The position numbers were made by a program, and so were the translations under genes. Of a stretch of DNA of 64,000 bases, positions 36,975 to 46,633 are shown piece after piece. The number at the start of each line of letters is the position of its first letter. The first letter of the stretch is position 1. The DNA is from Actinomycetota bacterium. Lineage in GTDB: Bacteria > Actinomycetota > Acidimicrobiia > Acidimicrobiales > Ilumatobacteraceae. The stretch is taken from contig VFZC01000009.1 in the NCBI GenBank assembly GCA_016871355.1, positions 1-64,000 on the forward strand. Reading direction: 5' to 3'. The notes under the pieces were generated by a model, which was not told where the DNA came from, ran no database searches, and was given only the letters and a program-made list of their open reading frames with translations.

Positions 36975-37955
36975 TCAGGAAGGATCGCGGGGCGACACGG
37001 CCTTCGGGCCGGCGGTGAGCACCTCGACACCCGTGTCGGTCACCAGCACGGTGTGCTCGAACTGGGCGGTGCGCTTGCCGTCGGCGGTGACCGCCGTCCA
37101 ATCGTCATCCCACATCTTGTGCTGCCACGTGCCGAGGGTGATCATCGGTTCGATGGTGAACACCATCCCGGGCTTCATGATCATGTTGTTCCGGGCGTCG
37201 TAGTAGTGGAGCACTTGGACGTCGGTGTGGAACTGCTCGCCGATGCCGTGGCCGATGAATGCGCGCACCACACCGAGTTTGTGCTTGTTCGCGTGGTCTT
37301 CGATCGCCTTGCCGATTTCGGAGAGCGGACGATCGGGCTTGACCGCACCGATTCCCTTCCAGGTGCACTCTTCGGTCACACGAACGAGCCGACGGTTCTC
37401 GTCATCGATATCGCCCACGAAGAACGTGGCGTTGGTGTCGCCATGAACACCATCCACATAACACGTGACGTCGAGGTTGATGATGTCGCCGTCGTACAGA
37501 ACGGTGGAGTCGGGAATGCCGTGGCAGATCACTTCGTTGACCGATGTGCACACACTCTTCGGGTATCCGTGGTAGTTGAGCGGACTCGGATACGCACCAC
37601 GCTCGATCGTGAGATCGTGGACGAACACGTCGATGTCGTTGGTGGTGATGCCGGGCCGAACGAATTCACCGGCCAAGCGAAGAATGTCGGCGGCCATCTC
37701 GCAGGCCACGCGCATGCGGGCGATCACATCGGGTGACTTGATGCGCGGTTCGTCCCAGCGCGTGACCTTGCCGGTGTCGGCGTACGACGGACGAGCGATG
37801 TGCGACGGAACCGAACGCATCGGCGCGATCACACCAGGAGTGATTCGGCCCTCTTGGCCTTTGTGGCAGCGCTTGTAGCGCCGACCCGAACCACACCAAC
37901 AGGGGTCGTTCGACTGCGGCAACTGGGCCGGGGGTGTGCGCGAGTCGATGGACAC
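36975..37955 (-). CDS. map: Methionine aminopeptidase, type I, with N-terminal SEC-C motif
   Basis: 326 residues. The N-terminal zinc-binding SEC-C motif CWCGSGRRYKRCHKG is at about 19-33. The pita-bread catalytic domain has NYHGYPKSVCTSVNEVICHG, metal Asp residues in NLDVTCYVDGVHGDTNATFF, GHGIGEQFHTDVQVLHY and the Glu in MVFTIEPM. It removes the initiator Met; the SEC-C part may guide it to ribosomes. GTG start at 37955. Confidence 0.96.
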   Translation of the reverse strand: MSIDSRTPPAQLPQSNDPCWCGSGRRYKRCHKGQEGRITPGVIAPMRSVPSHIARPSYADTGKVTRWDEPRIKSPDVIARMRVACEMAADILRLAGEFVRPGITTNDIDVFVHDLTIERGAYPSPLNYHGYPKSVCTSVNEVICHGIPDSTVLYDGDIINLDVTCYVDGVHGDTNATFFVGDIDDENRRLVRVTEECTWKGIGAVKPDRPLSEIGKAIEDHANKHKLGVVRAFIGHGIGEQFHTDVQVLHYYDARNNMIMKPGMVFTIEPMITLGTWQHKMWDDDWTAVTADGKRTAQFEHTVLVTDTGVEVLTAGPKAVSPRDPS

Positions 37956-38295
37956 GCGGTCAGGCTACCGGTGGGTCGAACGGCCTATCGAACGTCAAGC
38001 GGCGGTACTCGTGGTGCGAGCGGCCCTCCTCATGGCCGAGATGTGCCAGCAGATCGGAGACGTGGCCGGCGTGTACTGGGCGACCGCGAAGGGGCTGCTC
38101 GCCATTCCTGGTCATGACGAACTCTTGGCCATTCGGATGAGAACCCACGCCGACCTCGGCGACATGTCGGCGGTGCGCGCCGAATGGGATGCCTACTGCC
38201 GACTGTTGGCCGCCGATGACTGGAACGGCGCCGAGCCGTCACCGAAGCTGGTGGAATTGTGGCGCCGACTGAACGGCTTCAGTGTGGCGCGTTGA
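37936..38295 (+). CDS. Orphan BTAD-like (TPR) domain, possibly truncated
   Basis: Up to 119 residues. From about residue 18 the chain fits the helical BTAD domain found C-terminal to DNA-binding domains in SARP regulators: AAVLVVRAALLMAEMCQQIG, WATAKGLLAIPGHDELLAIR, MRTHADLGDMSAVRAEWDAY and PSPKLVELWRRL. No DNA-binding part precedes it; upstream DNA is the start of map on the other strand. Starts at 37936 (GTG) or 37948 (ATG) overlap the map promoter. It may be a remnant of a larger regulator. Confidence 0.5.
   Translation: MRESMDTRSGYRWVERPIERQAAVLVVRAALLMAEMCQQIGDVAGVYWATAKGLLAIPGHDELLAIRMRTHADLGDMSAVRAEWDAYCRLLAADDWNGAEPSPKLVELWRRLNGFSVAR
37962..37967 (-). promoter_or_regulatory. -10 box TAGCCT, leaderless start of map
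   Basis: TAGCCT ends 6 nt before GTG 37955. Confidence 0.55.
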
Positions 38296-38610
38296 TCAGC
38301 GCCCGAATTGCAGGACCGCGACCATCGACGCGTTGATGATGCTGAAGATCGTGGTCATCTGAATGAGCTGAGTCCGCATGAGTGAGTGGGTCTCGGCACG
38401 CAAGACGGCCATTTCTTGGCGGACGAGTGCGAATTCCGTTTTCATCTCGGAACGAAACTCGGCCATTTCGACCTTCAGATCGCTCTTCGTGACGATGTCG
38501 GTCCAGTTGTACGGCGGGAGTGCTTCCATCAGCCGAGCCGCCGGTTCGTCGCCGATGTGCTGAGCCAGCGACGCTCGCAGTTGGAAGCGCATGTCTTCAT
38601 ACCCACTCAT
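38296..38610 (-). CDS. Small coiled-coil protein with C-terminal membrane anchor
   Basis: 104 residues. N-terminal MSGYEDMRFQLRASLAQHIG, then KSDLKVEMAEFRSEMKTEFA forming a heptad-like coiled coil to about residue 80, then a hydrophobic C-terminal segment (MTTIFSIINASMVAVLQF). This resembles DUF1640/CCDC90-like tail-anchored proteins. The start is well supported: GAGGAG, 5-nt spacer, ATG 38610. Function unknown. Confidence 0.7.
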   Translation of the reverse strand: MSGYEDMRFQLRASLAQHIGDEPAARLMEALPPYNWTDIVTKSDLKVEMAEFRSEMKTEFALVRQEMAVLRAETHSLMRTQLIQMTTIFSIINASMVAVLQFGR

Positions 38611-38674
38611 TGTTTCTCCTCGGGTGTTCGGGTTCAAGTGGGATGAGTGGGGGATTGAGACCCCGGAGATGGCG

Positions 38675-38710
38675 GTGCCGGCGGAGGAGGAGACTCCGTC
38701 ACGCCGGCAC
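38675..38710 (-). terminator. Hairpin after radA
   Basis: GTGCCGGCG (38675-38683) and CGCCGGCAC (38702-38710) are perfect 9-base arms; the 18-nt loop holds a further GGAG/CTCC pairing. It lies between the radA stop and the downstream small gene. Confidence 0.55.
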
Positions 38711-38849
38711 TCAGCCGCCACGTCGGCCACGAGCGAGGGGGTCGTGTGGTGATGACGCAGAGTCGGATCGCGCTGGGTGCAATCCGTATGTGGCAATCGG
38801 GACGTTACGCCGAGGATGCGGTTCTGGCTAGGGGCTTCTTCCCGGACCG

Positions 38850-40229
38850 CTAACGGTCTGAGGGCGCGACCGTGAGACCGAGGGCCCGCATGGCGTCGCG
38901 AAGATTCGCGACTCGTTCGACGCCGATCGACACGTCGACATCAGGCGACTTGGCTGGAACGATGGCACGCGTGAAACCGAGTCGAGCCGCCTCGGCCAGT
39001 CGACGCGATGCGTGAGGTACTTGGCGGATCTCGCCGCCGAGACCCACTTCCCCGAATGCCACCACGTGTGGAGGCAGTGGGGTGTTGGCCAGGGCCGAGA
39101 GAATCGCCAGGCACAAACCGAGGTCGGCTCCGGGTTCGGTGATGCGCACACCACCCACCACCGAGGCGTACACATCGCGCTTACCCACCGGGCTCTTAGT
39201 GCGTTGGTCGAGTACCGCGAGCAACATGGCCAGCCGGCCGGGGTCGAGGCCCTGCGCACTGCGCCGCGGCGGGGCTTCACCTTTCACTTCGTTGACGAGC
39301 ACTTGCACTTCGACCATGAGTGGGCGCTGACCTTCGAGGGTCGGAACGACCACACTGCCGGCGATACCGGTTTGTCGGTCGGCCAGGAACAGCGCACTCG
39401 GATCGGGGACACCGTGCAGACCAGCCTCGATCATCTCGAACAATCCGAGTTCGGTGGTGGGGCCGAAGCGATGTTTCGACGCACGCAGCAATCGCAGCGC
39501 ATGGTGCCGTTCGCCTTCGAACTGCAGCACCGTGTCGACCACGTGCTCGAGGACTCGCGGTCCGGCCAGGCCGCCTTCTTTGGTGACGTGACCGACCAGG
39601 ATGACCGGAACGTTGCGGCGCTTGGCTTCCATCACCAACTTGTGCGCGCAACCGCGTACTTGCACCACGCTGCCGGGAGCCGAACCGAGTTCGGGATCGA
39701 CGAGTGTTTGGATGCTGTCGATGATCACGAGTTCGGGCTGGAGTTCGTCGAGTGCGGCCAGCACGTGGGGGAGAACGGTTTCGGCCAACAACCACAACTC
39801 GGGTCGAACCGCGCCGAGGCGTTCGGCGCGAAGTCGCACTTGTTGCGCACTCTCTTCGGCCGACACGTACAAGGTGCGACCGGGCCAGGCCGCGAGTGCC
39901 TGCAGCAGCAGTGTGCTCTTGCCGACACCGGGTTCACCACCGAGAAGCGTGACCGAACCCGGAACGAGCCCGCCACCGAGCACCCGATCGAGTTCGGGAA
40001 TCCCCGTCGAACGAGGTGACCCGTGGGAAACGTCGACGTCGCCGATGCGTTGGGCCGGACTCGCAGCGAGCAGTGCGACACCAGCCGCCAGCGATGAGAT
40101 GTCGTTGGCCGGGTCTTCGACGTCTTCGACCAAGGTGTTCCAGGCACCGCACGATGTGCAACGGCCGGCCCACTTCGGAAACGACGCCCCGCAATCGGAG
40201 CAGTTGTAGACGAGTTTGAGGCGGGCCAT
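38850..40229 (-). CDS. radA: DNA repair protein RadA
   Basis: 459 residues. N-terminal C4 zinc finger CSDCGASFPKWAGRCTSCGA, RecA-like ATPase with GGEPGVGKSTLLLQ and ELVIIDSIQTL, and a C-terminal Lon-protease-like domain (KSPVGKRDVYASVVGGVRIT). RadA drives branch migration in recombination. The RadA-specific KNRFG motif reads KHRFG here (in SKHRFGPTTELGLFEM), an Asn to His change in a motif needed for function in E. coli. Confidence 0.96.
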   Translation of the reverse strand: MARLKLVYNCSDCGASFPKWAGRCTSCGAWNTLVEDVEDPANDISSLAAGVALLAASPAQRIGDVDVSHGSPRSTGIPELDRVLGGGLVPGSVTLLGGEPGVGKSTLLLQALAAWPGRTLYVSAEESAQQVRLRAERLGAVRPELWLLAETVLPHVLAALDELQPELVIIDSIQTLVDPELGSAPGSVVQVRGCAHKLVMEAKRRNVPVILVGHVTKEGGLAGPRVLEHVVDTVLQFEGERHHALRLLRASKHRFGPTTELGLFEMIEAGLHGVPDPSALFLADRQTGIAGSVVVPTLEGQRPLMVEVQVLVNEVKGEAPPRRSAQGLDPGRLAMLLAVLDQRTKSPVGKRDVYASVVGGVRITEPGADLGLCLAILSALANTPLPPHVVAFGEVGLGGEIRQVPHASRRLAEAARLGFTRAIVPAKSPDVDVSIGVERVANLRDAMRALGLTVAPSDR

Positions 40230-40235
40230 ACCGAG

Positions 40236-40241
40236 AACCTA
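40236..40241 (-). promoter_or_regulatory. -10 box TAGGTT, leaderless start of radA
   Basis: TAGGTT ends 6 nt before ATG 40229. It overlaps the 3' end of the LppM-like gene. Confidence 0.5.
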
Positions 40242-41054
40242 CGACCGGGGTGTTCGACGTTCGGACGAGCGGCGAATCGGAGCGGCGACGCCGCGCCTCC
40301 GTCGGGCGTACATCACCAGGAGGATCACGACGCCCATGACGATGAGCCAGCCCCCGAAGACCACTCCGGCGATGCTGGACGTGGTCTTCCAGAAACCGCC
40401 GTCCACTTTGGTGTCGACGGTTCCGAGCACCACCGTCTGAGCGGTGCCGTCGAGCGGGGCCGACCACGCCACGCCACCTTCGGACGACGTGCCGGTGGTC
40501 TTGCGAATCTCACCGGGAAGTCGCGACACCACGGTGAACGACACCGACTGCATCGGATCGACACCGAGTTTTTCGGCCGTGGTCGCCCACGGGGCTCGAC
40601 CGATCAAAGCACTGAGTTCTGCATCGGAGAATGCTTCGATACCACCGACGAACTGCAATGTGGCGTCGAAGGTGGTGGCCACCTCGCGCCCCGAGACCGT
40701 TCGTTTGAGCGATGGCGCGAGCAGTGGTCCGTTCGGGCCGTTGATCTGGGCCAACGCGGCGTTGGCTTCGGCTGGCGACTCGAAGTCGTAGGTGAGGAGA
40801 ACGCGCAACCCGCCGTTGTTGATCTGGGTCGGGCCTTCCACCGCCCAGCCGCTGGAGAGCAGGTCGTCGAGACGCAGATCTTCGGCCAGACCCGGAACCA
40901 AAGCGACCGCACGATTGTCGAGATCGACCGTCACGGCGATGGTGCCCGTGCCGTCGTCGTCGGCGTCGACCTCGAGCTTGATGTCGACGCGACAGCCGGA
41001 CAGGACGACCAACGCGGCGACCACCACTGCGATCAATCGAGCACGTCGCGACAT
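40239..41054 (-). CDS. LppM-like lipoprotein (DUF3153)
   Basis: 271 residues. Lipobox LSGC ends the signal sequence at about residue 21 (VVVAALVVLSGCRVDIKLEV). A beta-rich extracellular domain of DUF3153/LppM type follows, then a C-terminal membrane segment at about 225-248 (GVVFGGWLIVMGVVILLVMY) and a basic tail. Mycobacterial LppM affects phagosome maturation and surface lipids; only the architecture is shared here. TAAGTT lies 7 nt before the ATG. Confidence 0.75.
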   Translation of the reverse strand: MSRRARLIAVVVAALVVLSGCRVDIKLEVDADDDGTGTIAVTVDLDNRAVALVPGLAEDLRLDDLLSSGWAVEGPTQINNGGLRVLLTYDFESPAEANAALAQINGPNGPLLAPSLKRTVSGREVATTFDATLQFVGGIEAFSDAELSALIGRAPWATTAEKLGVDPMQSVSFTVVSRLPGEIRKTTGTSSEGGVAWSAPLDGTAQTVVLGTVDTKVDGGFWKTTSSIAGVVFGGWLIVMGVVILLVMYARRRRGVAAPIRRSSERRTPRS

Positions 41055-41061
41055 CGCGACG

Positions 41062-41067
41062 AACTTA
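41062..41067 (-). promoter_or_regulatory. -10 box TAAGTT, leaderless start of the LppM-like gene
   Basis: TAAGTT ends 7 nt before ATG 41054. Confidence 0.5.
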
Positions 41068-41089
41068 GTCGGCGTTGGACGACGCGAGG

Positions 41090-43657
41090 TCAGTCGGTGC
41101 CAGCAGCGTCGGTGTCGCCGTTGGTGTCGCCGACACCGGCCAGATCGACACCGGCCGGCGGCTTGAAGCCTTCGACGGCGGTGAAGCCGAGGCGCTTCTC
41201 ACCCGGACGCTCGGGATCGTCTTCGGTGTCGACCACGATGATCTCGCCGGCGCGGAACTGCTTGTAGAGGATCTTCTCGCTGAGAGCATCCTCGATGAGG
41301 CGCTGGATGGCGCGACGCAACGGACGCGCGCCGAGTTGCGGGTCGTAACCCTTCTCGGCCAAGAACTCCTTGGCGGCTTGCGTGAGCTCGATGCCCAGAC
41401 CCTGTGCCTCGAGCTGGCCGGTGAGGCGCTTGAGCATGAGGTCGACCATCTGCATGACTTCGTTCCGGGCCAACTCGTGGAAGACGATCACTTCGTCGAC
41501 GCGGTTCAGGAACTCGGGACGGAAGTGGTTCTTCAGCGAGTCCATGACCTTGTCGCGCATACGCGCGTAGCTCATGGCCTCGTCGGCAGTGGTGAATCCG
41601 ACGTTGGCCTTGCGCAGATCTTGTGTGCCGAGGTTCGACGTCATGATGATGATGGTGTTGCGGAAGTCGACCGAACGGCCCTGGCTGTCGGTGAGACGAC
41701 CCTCTTCGAGAATCTGCAACAACGTGTTGAACACCTCGGGGTGGGCCTTTTCGATTTCGTCGAAGAGCACCACGCTGAACGGCTTGCGTCGCACCGCTTC
41801 GGTGAGCTGGCCACCCTCGTCGTAACCCACGTAGCCGGGGGGCGAACCCACGAGACGGCTGACCGTGTGCTTCTCCATGTACTCGGACATGTCGAGTGTG
41901 ATGAGCGCCGATTCGTCGCCGAACAGGAACTCGCTCAGTGTCTTGGCGAGTTCGGTCTTGCCCACACCGGTGGGTCCGAGGAAGATGAACGAACCGCTCG
42001 GGCGCTTGGGGTCCTTCAGGCCGGCGCGCGTACGACGGATGCTCTGCGACACCGCCTTGATGGCGTTCTCCTGGCCGATGATGCGCTTGTGGAGCTCGGC
42101 TTCCATGTTGAGAAGCTTCTGCGTCTCTTCTTCGGTGAGTTTGTACACCGGGATGCCGGTCCAGATGGACAGCACTTCGGCGATGCACTCTTCGTCGACT
42201 TCGTCGAACAGATCGATGCCACCGGCCTTGATTTCTGCTTCTTTGGCGGCCTTTTCGGTCTGGAGTTGCTTCTCCTGGTCGCGCAGACGGCTGGCCTCTT
42301 CGTAGTTCTGGTCTTCGACGGCCTTCTTCTTGGCTTCTTGCAACTCCGTGAGGCGCGTCTCCATGTCCTTGAGGTCGGGCGGCGTCTGCATGCGCTTGAT
42401 GCGCAGACGGCTACCGGCTTCGTCGATCAGGTCGATGGCCTTGTCGGGCAGGTGACGGTCGGAGATGTAGCGATCGGCGAGATTGGCCGCGGCCACCAAC
42501 GCCTGGTCGGTGATCGTGACGCGGTGATGCGACTCGTACTTGTCGCGAACACCCTTGAGGATCTCGATCGTGTGCGCCACGGTGGGCTCTTCGACCTTCA
42601 CCGGCTGGAAGCGACGCTCGAGGGCAGCGTCCTTCTCGAGGTGCTTGCGGTATTCGTCGAGAGTCGTGGCACCAATGGTCTGGAGCTCGCCACGCGCGAG
42701 CATGGGCTTCAGGATGCTGGCGGCATCGATGGCACCTTCGGCCGCACCGGCACCGACGAGCGTATGGATCTCGTCGATGAACAAGATGATGTCGCCGCGC
42801 GTGCGGATCTCCTTGAGCACCTTCTTGAGACGCTCTTCGAAATCACCGCGGTAACGGCTGCCGGCGACGAGCGCACCGAGGTCGAGGGTGTAGAGCTGCT
42901 TGTTGCGCAGTGTGTCGGGAACGTCGTTGGCGACGATCTTCTGCGCGAGACCTTCGACGATGGCGGTCTTGCCGACGCCGGGCTCGCCGATGAGGACCGG
43001 ATTGTTCTTGGTGCGGCGCGACAGGATCTGCATCACGCGCTCCATTTCGCGAGCGCGACCGATCACCGGATCGAGCTTCTTCTCGCGCGCGATCTGGGTG
43101 AGGTTGCGACCGAACTGGTCGAGGATCTGGCTGCCGCCCTTGTCGCCCTCTTCCTTGCCACCGCTGCGCTCGGAGGTGGACTCCTTCGACTGGCCACCTT
43201 CGGCCTTGCCCTGCGGACCTTGATAACCCGAGAGCAACTGGATGACCTGCTGTCGCACGCGGCTCAGGTCGGCACCCAACTTGACCAGAACCTGGGCGGC
43301 CACACCCTCGCCCTCGCGAATGAGGCCGAGAAGGATGTGCTCGGTTCCGATGTAGTTGTGGCCGAGTTGCAGAGCCTCGCGCAGCGAGAGTTCGAGAACC
43401 TTCTTGGCGCGCGGCGTGAACGGGATGTGACCCGACGGTGACGAACCACCCTGACCGATGATTTCTTCGACCTGAGCGCGCACCGCTTCGAGAGAGATGC
43501 CGAGAGTTTCGAGAGCCTTCGCGGCGACGCCTTCACCTTCGTGAATGAGGCCGAGAAGGATGTGCTCGGTGCCGATGTAGCTGTGGTTGAGCAGACGCGC
43601 TTCTTCTTGGGCCAGCACCACGACTCGACGGGCCCGGTCTGTGAAGCGCTCGAACAT
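41090..43657 (-). CDS. clpC: ATP-dependent Clp protease ATP-binding subunit ClpC
   Basis: 855 residues from ATG 43657 (AAAGGG upstream). Two Clp-N repeats at about 1-145 ([20 protein letters not shown] and [20 protein letters not shown]), first AAA+ with [15 protein letters not shown], a UVR/middle domain near 420-460, second AAA+ with [16 protein letters not shown] and the ClpP-docking RLGFT loop near the C-terminus. It unfolds substrates for ClpP and is essential in actinobacteria. Confidence 0.97.
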   Translation of the reverse strand: MFERFTDRARRVVVLAQEEARLLNHSYIGTEHILLGLIHEGEGVAAKALETLGISLEAVRAQVEEIIGQGGSSPSGHIPFTPRAKKVLELSLREALQLGHNYIGTEHILLGLIREGEGVAAQVLVKLGADLSRVRQQVIQLLSGYQGPQGKAEGGQSKESTSERSGGKEEGDKGGSQILDQFGRNLTQIAREKKLDPVIGRAREMERVMQILSRRTKNNPVLIGEPGVGKTAIVEGLAQKIVANDVPDTLRNKQLYTLDLGALVAGSRYRGDFEERLKKVLKEIRTRGDIILFIDEIHTLVGAGAAEGAIDAASILKPMLARGELQTIGATTLDEYRKHLEKDAALERRFQPVKVEEPTVAHTIEILKGVRDKYESHHRVTITDQALVAAANLADRYISDRHLPDKAIDLIDEAGSRLRIKRMQTPPDLKDMETRLTELQEAKKKAVEDQNYEEASRLRDQEKQLQTEKAAKEAEIKAGGIDLFDEVDEECIAEVLSIWTGIPVYKLTEEETQKLLNMEAELHKRIIGQENAIKAVSQSIRRTRAGLKDPKRPSGSFIFLGPTGVGKTELAKTLSEFLFGDESALITLDMSEYMEKHTVSRLVGSPPGYVGYDEGGQLTEAVRRKPFSVVLFDEIEKAHPEVFNTLLQILEEGRLTDSQGRSVDFRNTIIIMTSNLGTQDLRKANVGFTTADEAMSYARMRDKVMDSLKNHFRPEFLNRVDEVIVFHELARNEVMQMVDLMLKRLTGQLEAQGLGIELTQAAKEFLAEKGYDPQLGARPLRRAIQRLIEDALSEKILYKQFRAGEIIVVDTEDDPERPGEKRLGFTAVEGFKPPAGVDLAGVGDTNGDTDAAGTD

Positions 43658-43696
43658 GCTCACCCTTTCGCCACGGCCCGAAGGCAGGTGTTGATC

Positions 43697-43702
43697 ATGT
43701 TA
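43697..43702 (-). promoter_or_regulatory. -10 box TAACAT upstream of clpC
   Basis: TAACAT on the minus strand gives a leader of about 33 nt before ATG 43657. GGAACC lies at 43718-43723, a possible but short-spaced -35 of SigH/SigR type. Confidence 0.35.
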
Positions 43703-43808
43703 CAGGCGGCCTGGGTGGGTTCCGAGAAGGCAAAGCGACATCGTTTGCGTGTCGAACGTCTCGTTTTAGCAGGACACGCCCACTCGCCGGTGGGTGTGAA
43801 AACCGACA

Positions 43809-43814
43809 TAGCCT
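43809..43814 (+). promoter_or_regulatory. -10 box TAGCCT, leaderless start of the polyprenyl synthase gene
   Basis: TAGCCT ends 6 nt before GTG 43821. Confidence 0.55.
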
Positions 43815-43820
43815 GCCGCT

Positions 43821-44798
43821 GTGAGCGTTTCTCCGCTGTTCGACCTCCCGGGGTCAGACGCCGATCGTCGGCGCGTCGACGAGGCGCTCGTTCGTTCGAT
43901 ACGAACGCCCGACGCGTACCTCACTGAAATTGCTTCTCATTTACTTCTCGCCGGCGGCAAGCGTCTGCGTCCGATGTTCTCCGTGGTCGCCGCACAGGTG
44001 GCGGGTGGACCCACCACCGAGGCGTCGGTGCAAGGCGGCATCGCGTGCGAACTCGTTCATCTCGGGTCGCTGTATCACGACGACGTCATGGACGAATCCA
44101 CGCAGCGCCGCAGTGTCGAGACGGTCAACGCCAAATGGGGAAATCTGCAGGCCATTCTGGCCGGCGACTTCCTGTTGGCTCGGGCCTCGGAAATCGCTGC
44201 GTCACTCGGCACCGAAGTGGCTGCGCTCCTCGCGCGCACGATCGGCCGTTTGTGCGAGGGCCAGATCGAAGAACTGCGTCATACGTACAACATCGCGCGA
44301 CCCGTCGAGAGTTACCTGTCGTCGATCGGCGGTAAGACAGCCTCGCTGTATTCCACGTCGGCCCGAATCGGCGGACTGGTGAGCGGGTTCACTCCCGCGG
44401 TCGTCGACGCCCTCACCGAATTCGGTGATGCCTACGGCATGGTGTTCCAGATCGTCGACGACATGCTCGACATCTCGTCCACCGACGCCGAACTCGGTAA
44501 GCCAGCCGGTCACGACATGGTCGAGGGTGTGTACACCTATCCCGTGTTGCACACCCTCGCCTCGGGTGGTGTTCCGGCCCGCGAGTTGGCCGATCTCCTC
44601 GGCAAGCCGTTGTCGTCCATCGAGAAGGACAAGGCGTTGTCGATCGTGCGCACCAATGGTGGCGTGGAAGCGGCCATCGGTTTGGCCGAGACCTACGTGG
44701 ACAAAGCCGAGCAGGCCTGCGATCGACTGCCGAATTCGGCTGCGTCGGTTGCCTTGCGTCGCGCGTCGGGCGCTCTGCTCGATTCAGTGCGCCGCTAG
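43821..44798 (+). CDS. Polyprenyl diphosphate synthase (trans, IspA/IspB type)
   Basis: 325 residues. GGKRLRPMFSVVAAQ, first Asp-rich motif HLGSLYHDDVMDES and second motif QIVDDMLDISSTDAELGKP are complete, so it is active in chain elongation with IPP. The short spacing and neighbour residues fit a long-chain quinone side-chain synthase, but product length is not deducible. It overlaps the convergent oxidoreductase gene by 15 bp. Confidence 0.95.
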   Translation: MSVSPLFDLPGSDADRRRVDEALVRSIRTPDAYLTEIASHLLLAGGKRLRPMFSVVAAQVAGGPTTEASVQGGIACELVHLGSLYHDDVMDESTQRRSVETVNAKWGNLQAILAGDFLLARASEIAASLGTEVAALLARTIGRLCEGQIEELRHTYNIARPVESYLSSIGGKTASLYSTSARIGGLVSGFTPAVVDALTEFGDAYGMVFQIVDDMLDISSTDAELGKPAGHDMVEGVYTYPVLHTLASGGVPARELADLLGKPLSSIEKDKALSIVRTNGGVEAAIGLAETYVDKAEQACDRLPNSAASVALRRASGALLDSVRR

Positions 44799-45776
44799 TT
44801 CGGCGCGCACTCGCTCCGCGGCAGCGGCTCCGCTGAGCGCTGCTCCTTCGACTTTCGGTCCGGCGAACGCGTCTCCCGCCAACGCGATCACTCCCGGTCC
44901 TTGCATCGAGTCGATGGTGACCACGTGACACGGTTCGGGCCAGATGGACGTCGGCGTCGCAAAGCGCCAGCGCTTGAACTCCGATGTCACGATCGAGCAG
45001 TTGGCGAGAAAATCGGCTGCCGCGAGCTTCAATGCGGCGTGCGCGTGTGCGTTGTCGTCGTCCCAGTGATCGAGGCTCCATTGCGGGGACGCGTGGAACG
45101 TGACGGCCGGAACGACGGAGACTCCCTTGGCGTAGTTGTCGCCGATCCACGAGAACGTGGCGTTCGGGTTCTGCCAACCACCGTGTCGGCCGATCGTCGC
45201 CGGCCGATCGAGGACCGCGAGGAGAGCAAGAGTTCGGTCGTAGTCGGCGGTGAGGAGGGCCGGCGGAATCTCGAGTTCGGCCGACACGAGAAGTGAATAC
45301 GTCTGGGGAAGTGGGCAGGTGACCACCACGGCCTGCGCGGGCAGAACTGTTGCATCGTCGAGAACGACGTCCCACGGTGATGAGCCACCTCGTCGGATCG
45401 CGAACACGAGGGTGTTGGTGCGAACGTCGAGTTCACGAGCGAGGTGCTTGGCGATCGAGGCCATTCCGTCGACACCTACATAGCGTGCGTGTCCGTCGTC
45501 GTCACCGAAGCCGCGACACCACTCACGCACGACGCCGGCCCGTGTCCATTCGTCGACGTCGCGGGCGAACTCGGGCGAGCGCACGGTGAAGAACTGTGCA
45601 CCATGATCGAACACGGCAGTGGCTGGTGACCCGACACGACGAGTAGCGAGGCGTCCACCGACCCCTCGTCCTTTGTCGAGCACGGTGACGTCGAAACCGT
45701 GAAACGCCAGATCACGGGCTGCAATGAGTCCACTGAGTCCGGCACCGATGATGACGACGCGTCGTGCGTGGCTCAT
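44784..45776 (-). CDS. FAD-dependent amine oxidase / renalase-like oxidoreductase
   Basis: 330 residues. Rossmann FAD loop RVVIIGAGLSGLIAARDLAF, then VLDKGRGVGGRLATRRV, the R-G-G-R type motif, and the C-terminal FAD motif IALAGDAFAGPKVEGAALSG. This is the renalase/NAD(P)-binding amine oxidase family. Its start overlaps the stop of the upstream hydrolase (coupled), so the epimerase-hydrolase-oxidoreductase genes form a leftward operon. Confidence 0.9.
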   Translation of the reverse strand: MSHARRVVIIGAGLSGLIAARDLAFHGFDVTVLDKGRGVGGRLATRRVGSPATAVFDHGAQFFTVRSPEFARDVDEWTRAGVVREWCRGFGDDDGHARYVGVDGMASIAKHLARELDVRTNTLVFAIRRGGSSPWDVVLDDATVLPAQAVVVTCPLPQTYSLLVSAELEIPPALLTADYDRTLALLAVLDRPATIGRHGGWQNPNATFSWIGDNYAKGVSVVPAVTFHASPQWSLDHWDDDNAHAHAALKLAAADFLANCSIVTSEFKRWRFATPTSIWPEPCHVVTIDSMQGPGVIALAGDAFAGPKVEGAALSGAAAAERVRAELAAH

Positions 45777-46633
45777 GAAGCGACGGAGCGCAGAGCCGGT
45801 GCGGCGACCGAAGCCTGGGATTTCCAGACTCGCTCGGCCCGACCGATGAAATCACCGAGCACACGATTGACCGTGGTGGCGTGCTCGATCATCAATCCGT
45901 GTGCCGCCCCGGACACAACGATGAGTTCGGCCGTCGGAATTCGTTCGGCGATCTCTTCGCTGTCGGCGCGTGGCGTGAGAATGTCTTGGTTGCCGACGAT
46001 TACGGCGGTGGGAACGTTGATGCTCGACAACATGTCGACGAGTGTTTCGTCGACGGCCAAGAGTGCCTGCACCTGACCGTTGAAACCATGTGATGCGCGC
46101 GAGGTTCCGATCGGACCGAGCCAACTCACGGCCGGCCACAGACGACGGAGTGAACGGGGGCCGATGACCCAACGCGCCGCCTCGGTGGTCATGGCGCCCA
46201 TGCCGCGCGTGGTGGCGGTGTCGGACCACGAGCGCAGGAGGTCGCGGCGCCATTCGTGATTTCGACACGCGGTGCACAGCAAGGTGAGTGAACGAACGCG
46301 CTCGGGATACTTCACGGCGAGGATTTGCGAGATGGCGCCACCCATGGATGCACCCACCACATGGGCGGAGTCGACACCTTCGTGATCGAGGACTGCGATG
46401 GCATCGTCGACCATCTGCTCGAGCGTGTACGCACCGAACGGCTTGTCGCTGCGACCCGCACCACGATTGTCGTGAGCGATCACGCGATACTTGGCCGCGA
46501 GCACGAAGCGCTGGAGGTTCCACAGGTTCTTGTCGGCGCCGAGCCCTTGAATCATCAAGACAGGTGCGCTCGACTTGCGACCGATCGCGTCGTAGTGCAG
46601 ACGAATGCCGTCGGATGCTGTTGCGTAACTCAT
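45773..46633 (-). CDS. Alpha/beta hydrolase
   Basis: 286 residues from ATG 46633. The oxyanion region MIQGLGADKNLWNL, nucleophile elbow VVGASMGGAIS with Ser, catalytic Asp region VIVGNQDILTPRADSE and His in SGAAHGLMIEHA are all present. The ATG overlaps the stop of the epimerase gene. Substrate unknown. Confidence 0.92.
   Translation of the reverse strand: MSYATASDGIRLHYDAIGRKSSAPVLMIQGLGADKNLWNLQRFVLAAKYRVIAHDNRGAGRSDKPFGAYTLEQMVDDAIAVLDHEGVDSAHVVGASMGGAISQILAVKYPERVRSLTLLCTACRNHEWRRDLLRSWSDTATTRGMGAMTTEAARWVIGPRSLRRLWPAVSWLGPIGTSRASHGFNGQVQALLAVDETLVDMLSSINVPTAVIVGNQDILTPRADSEEIAERIPTAELIVVSGAAHGLMIEHATTVNRVLGDFIGRAERVWKSQASVAAPALRSVAS

Noticed and set aside
38749-38852. 34-36 residue frame overlapping the radA stop
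   Set aside because: No promoter box or Shine-Dalgarno in the right place and no recognisable feature.
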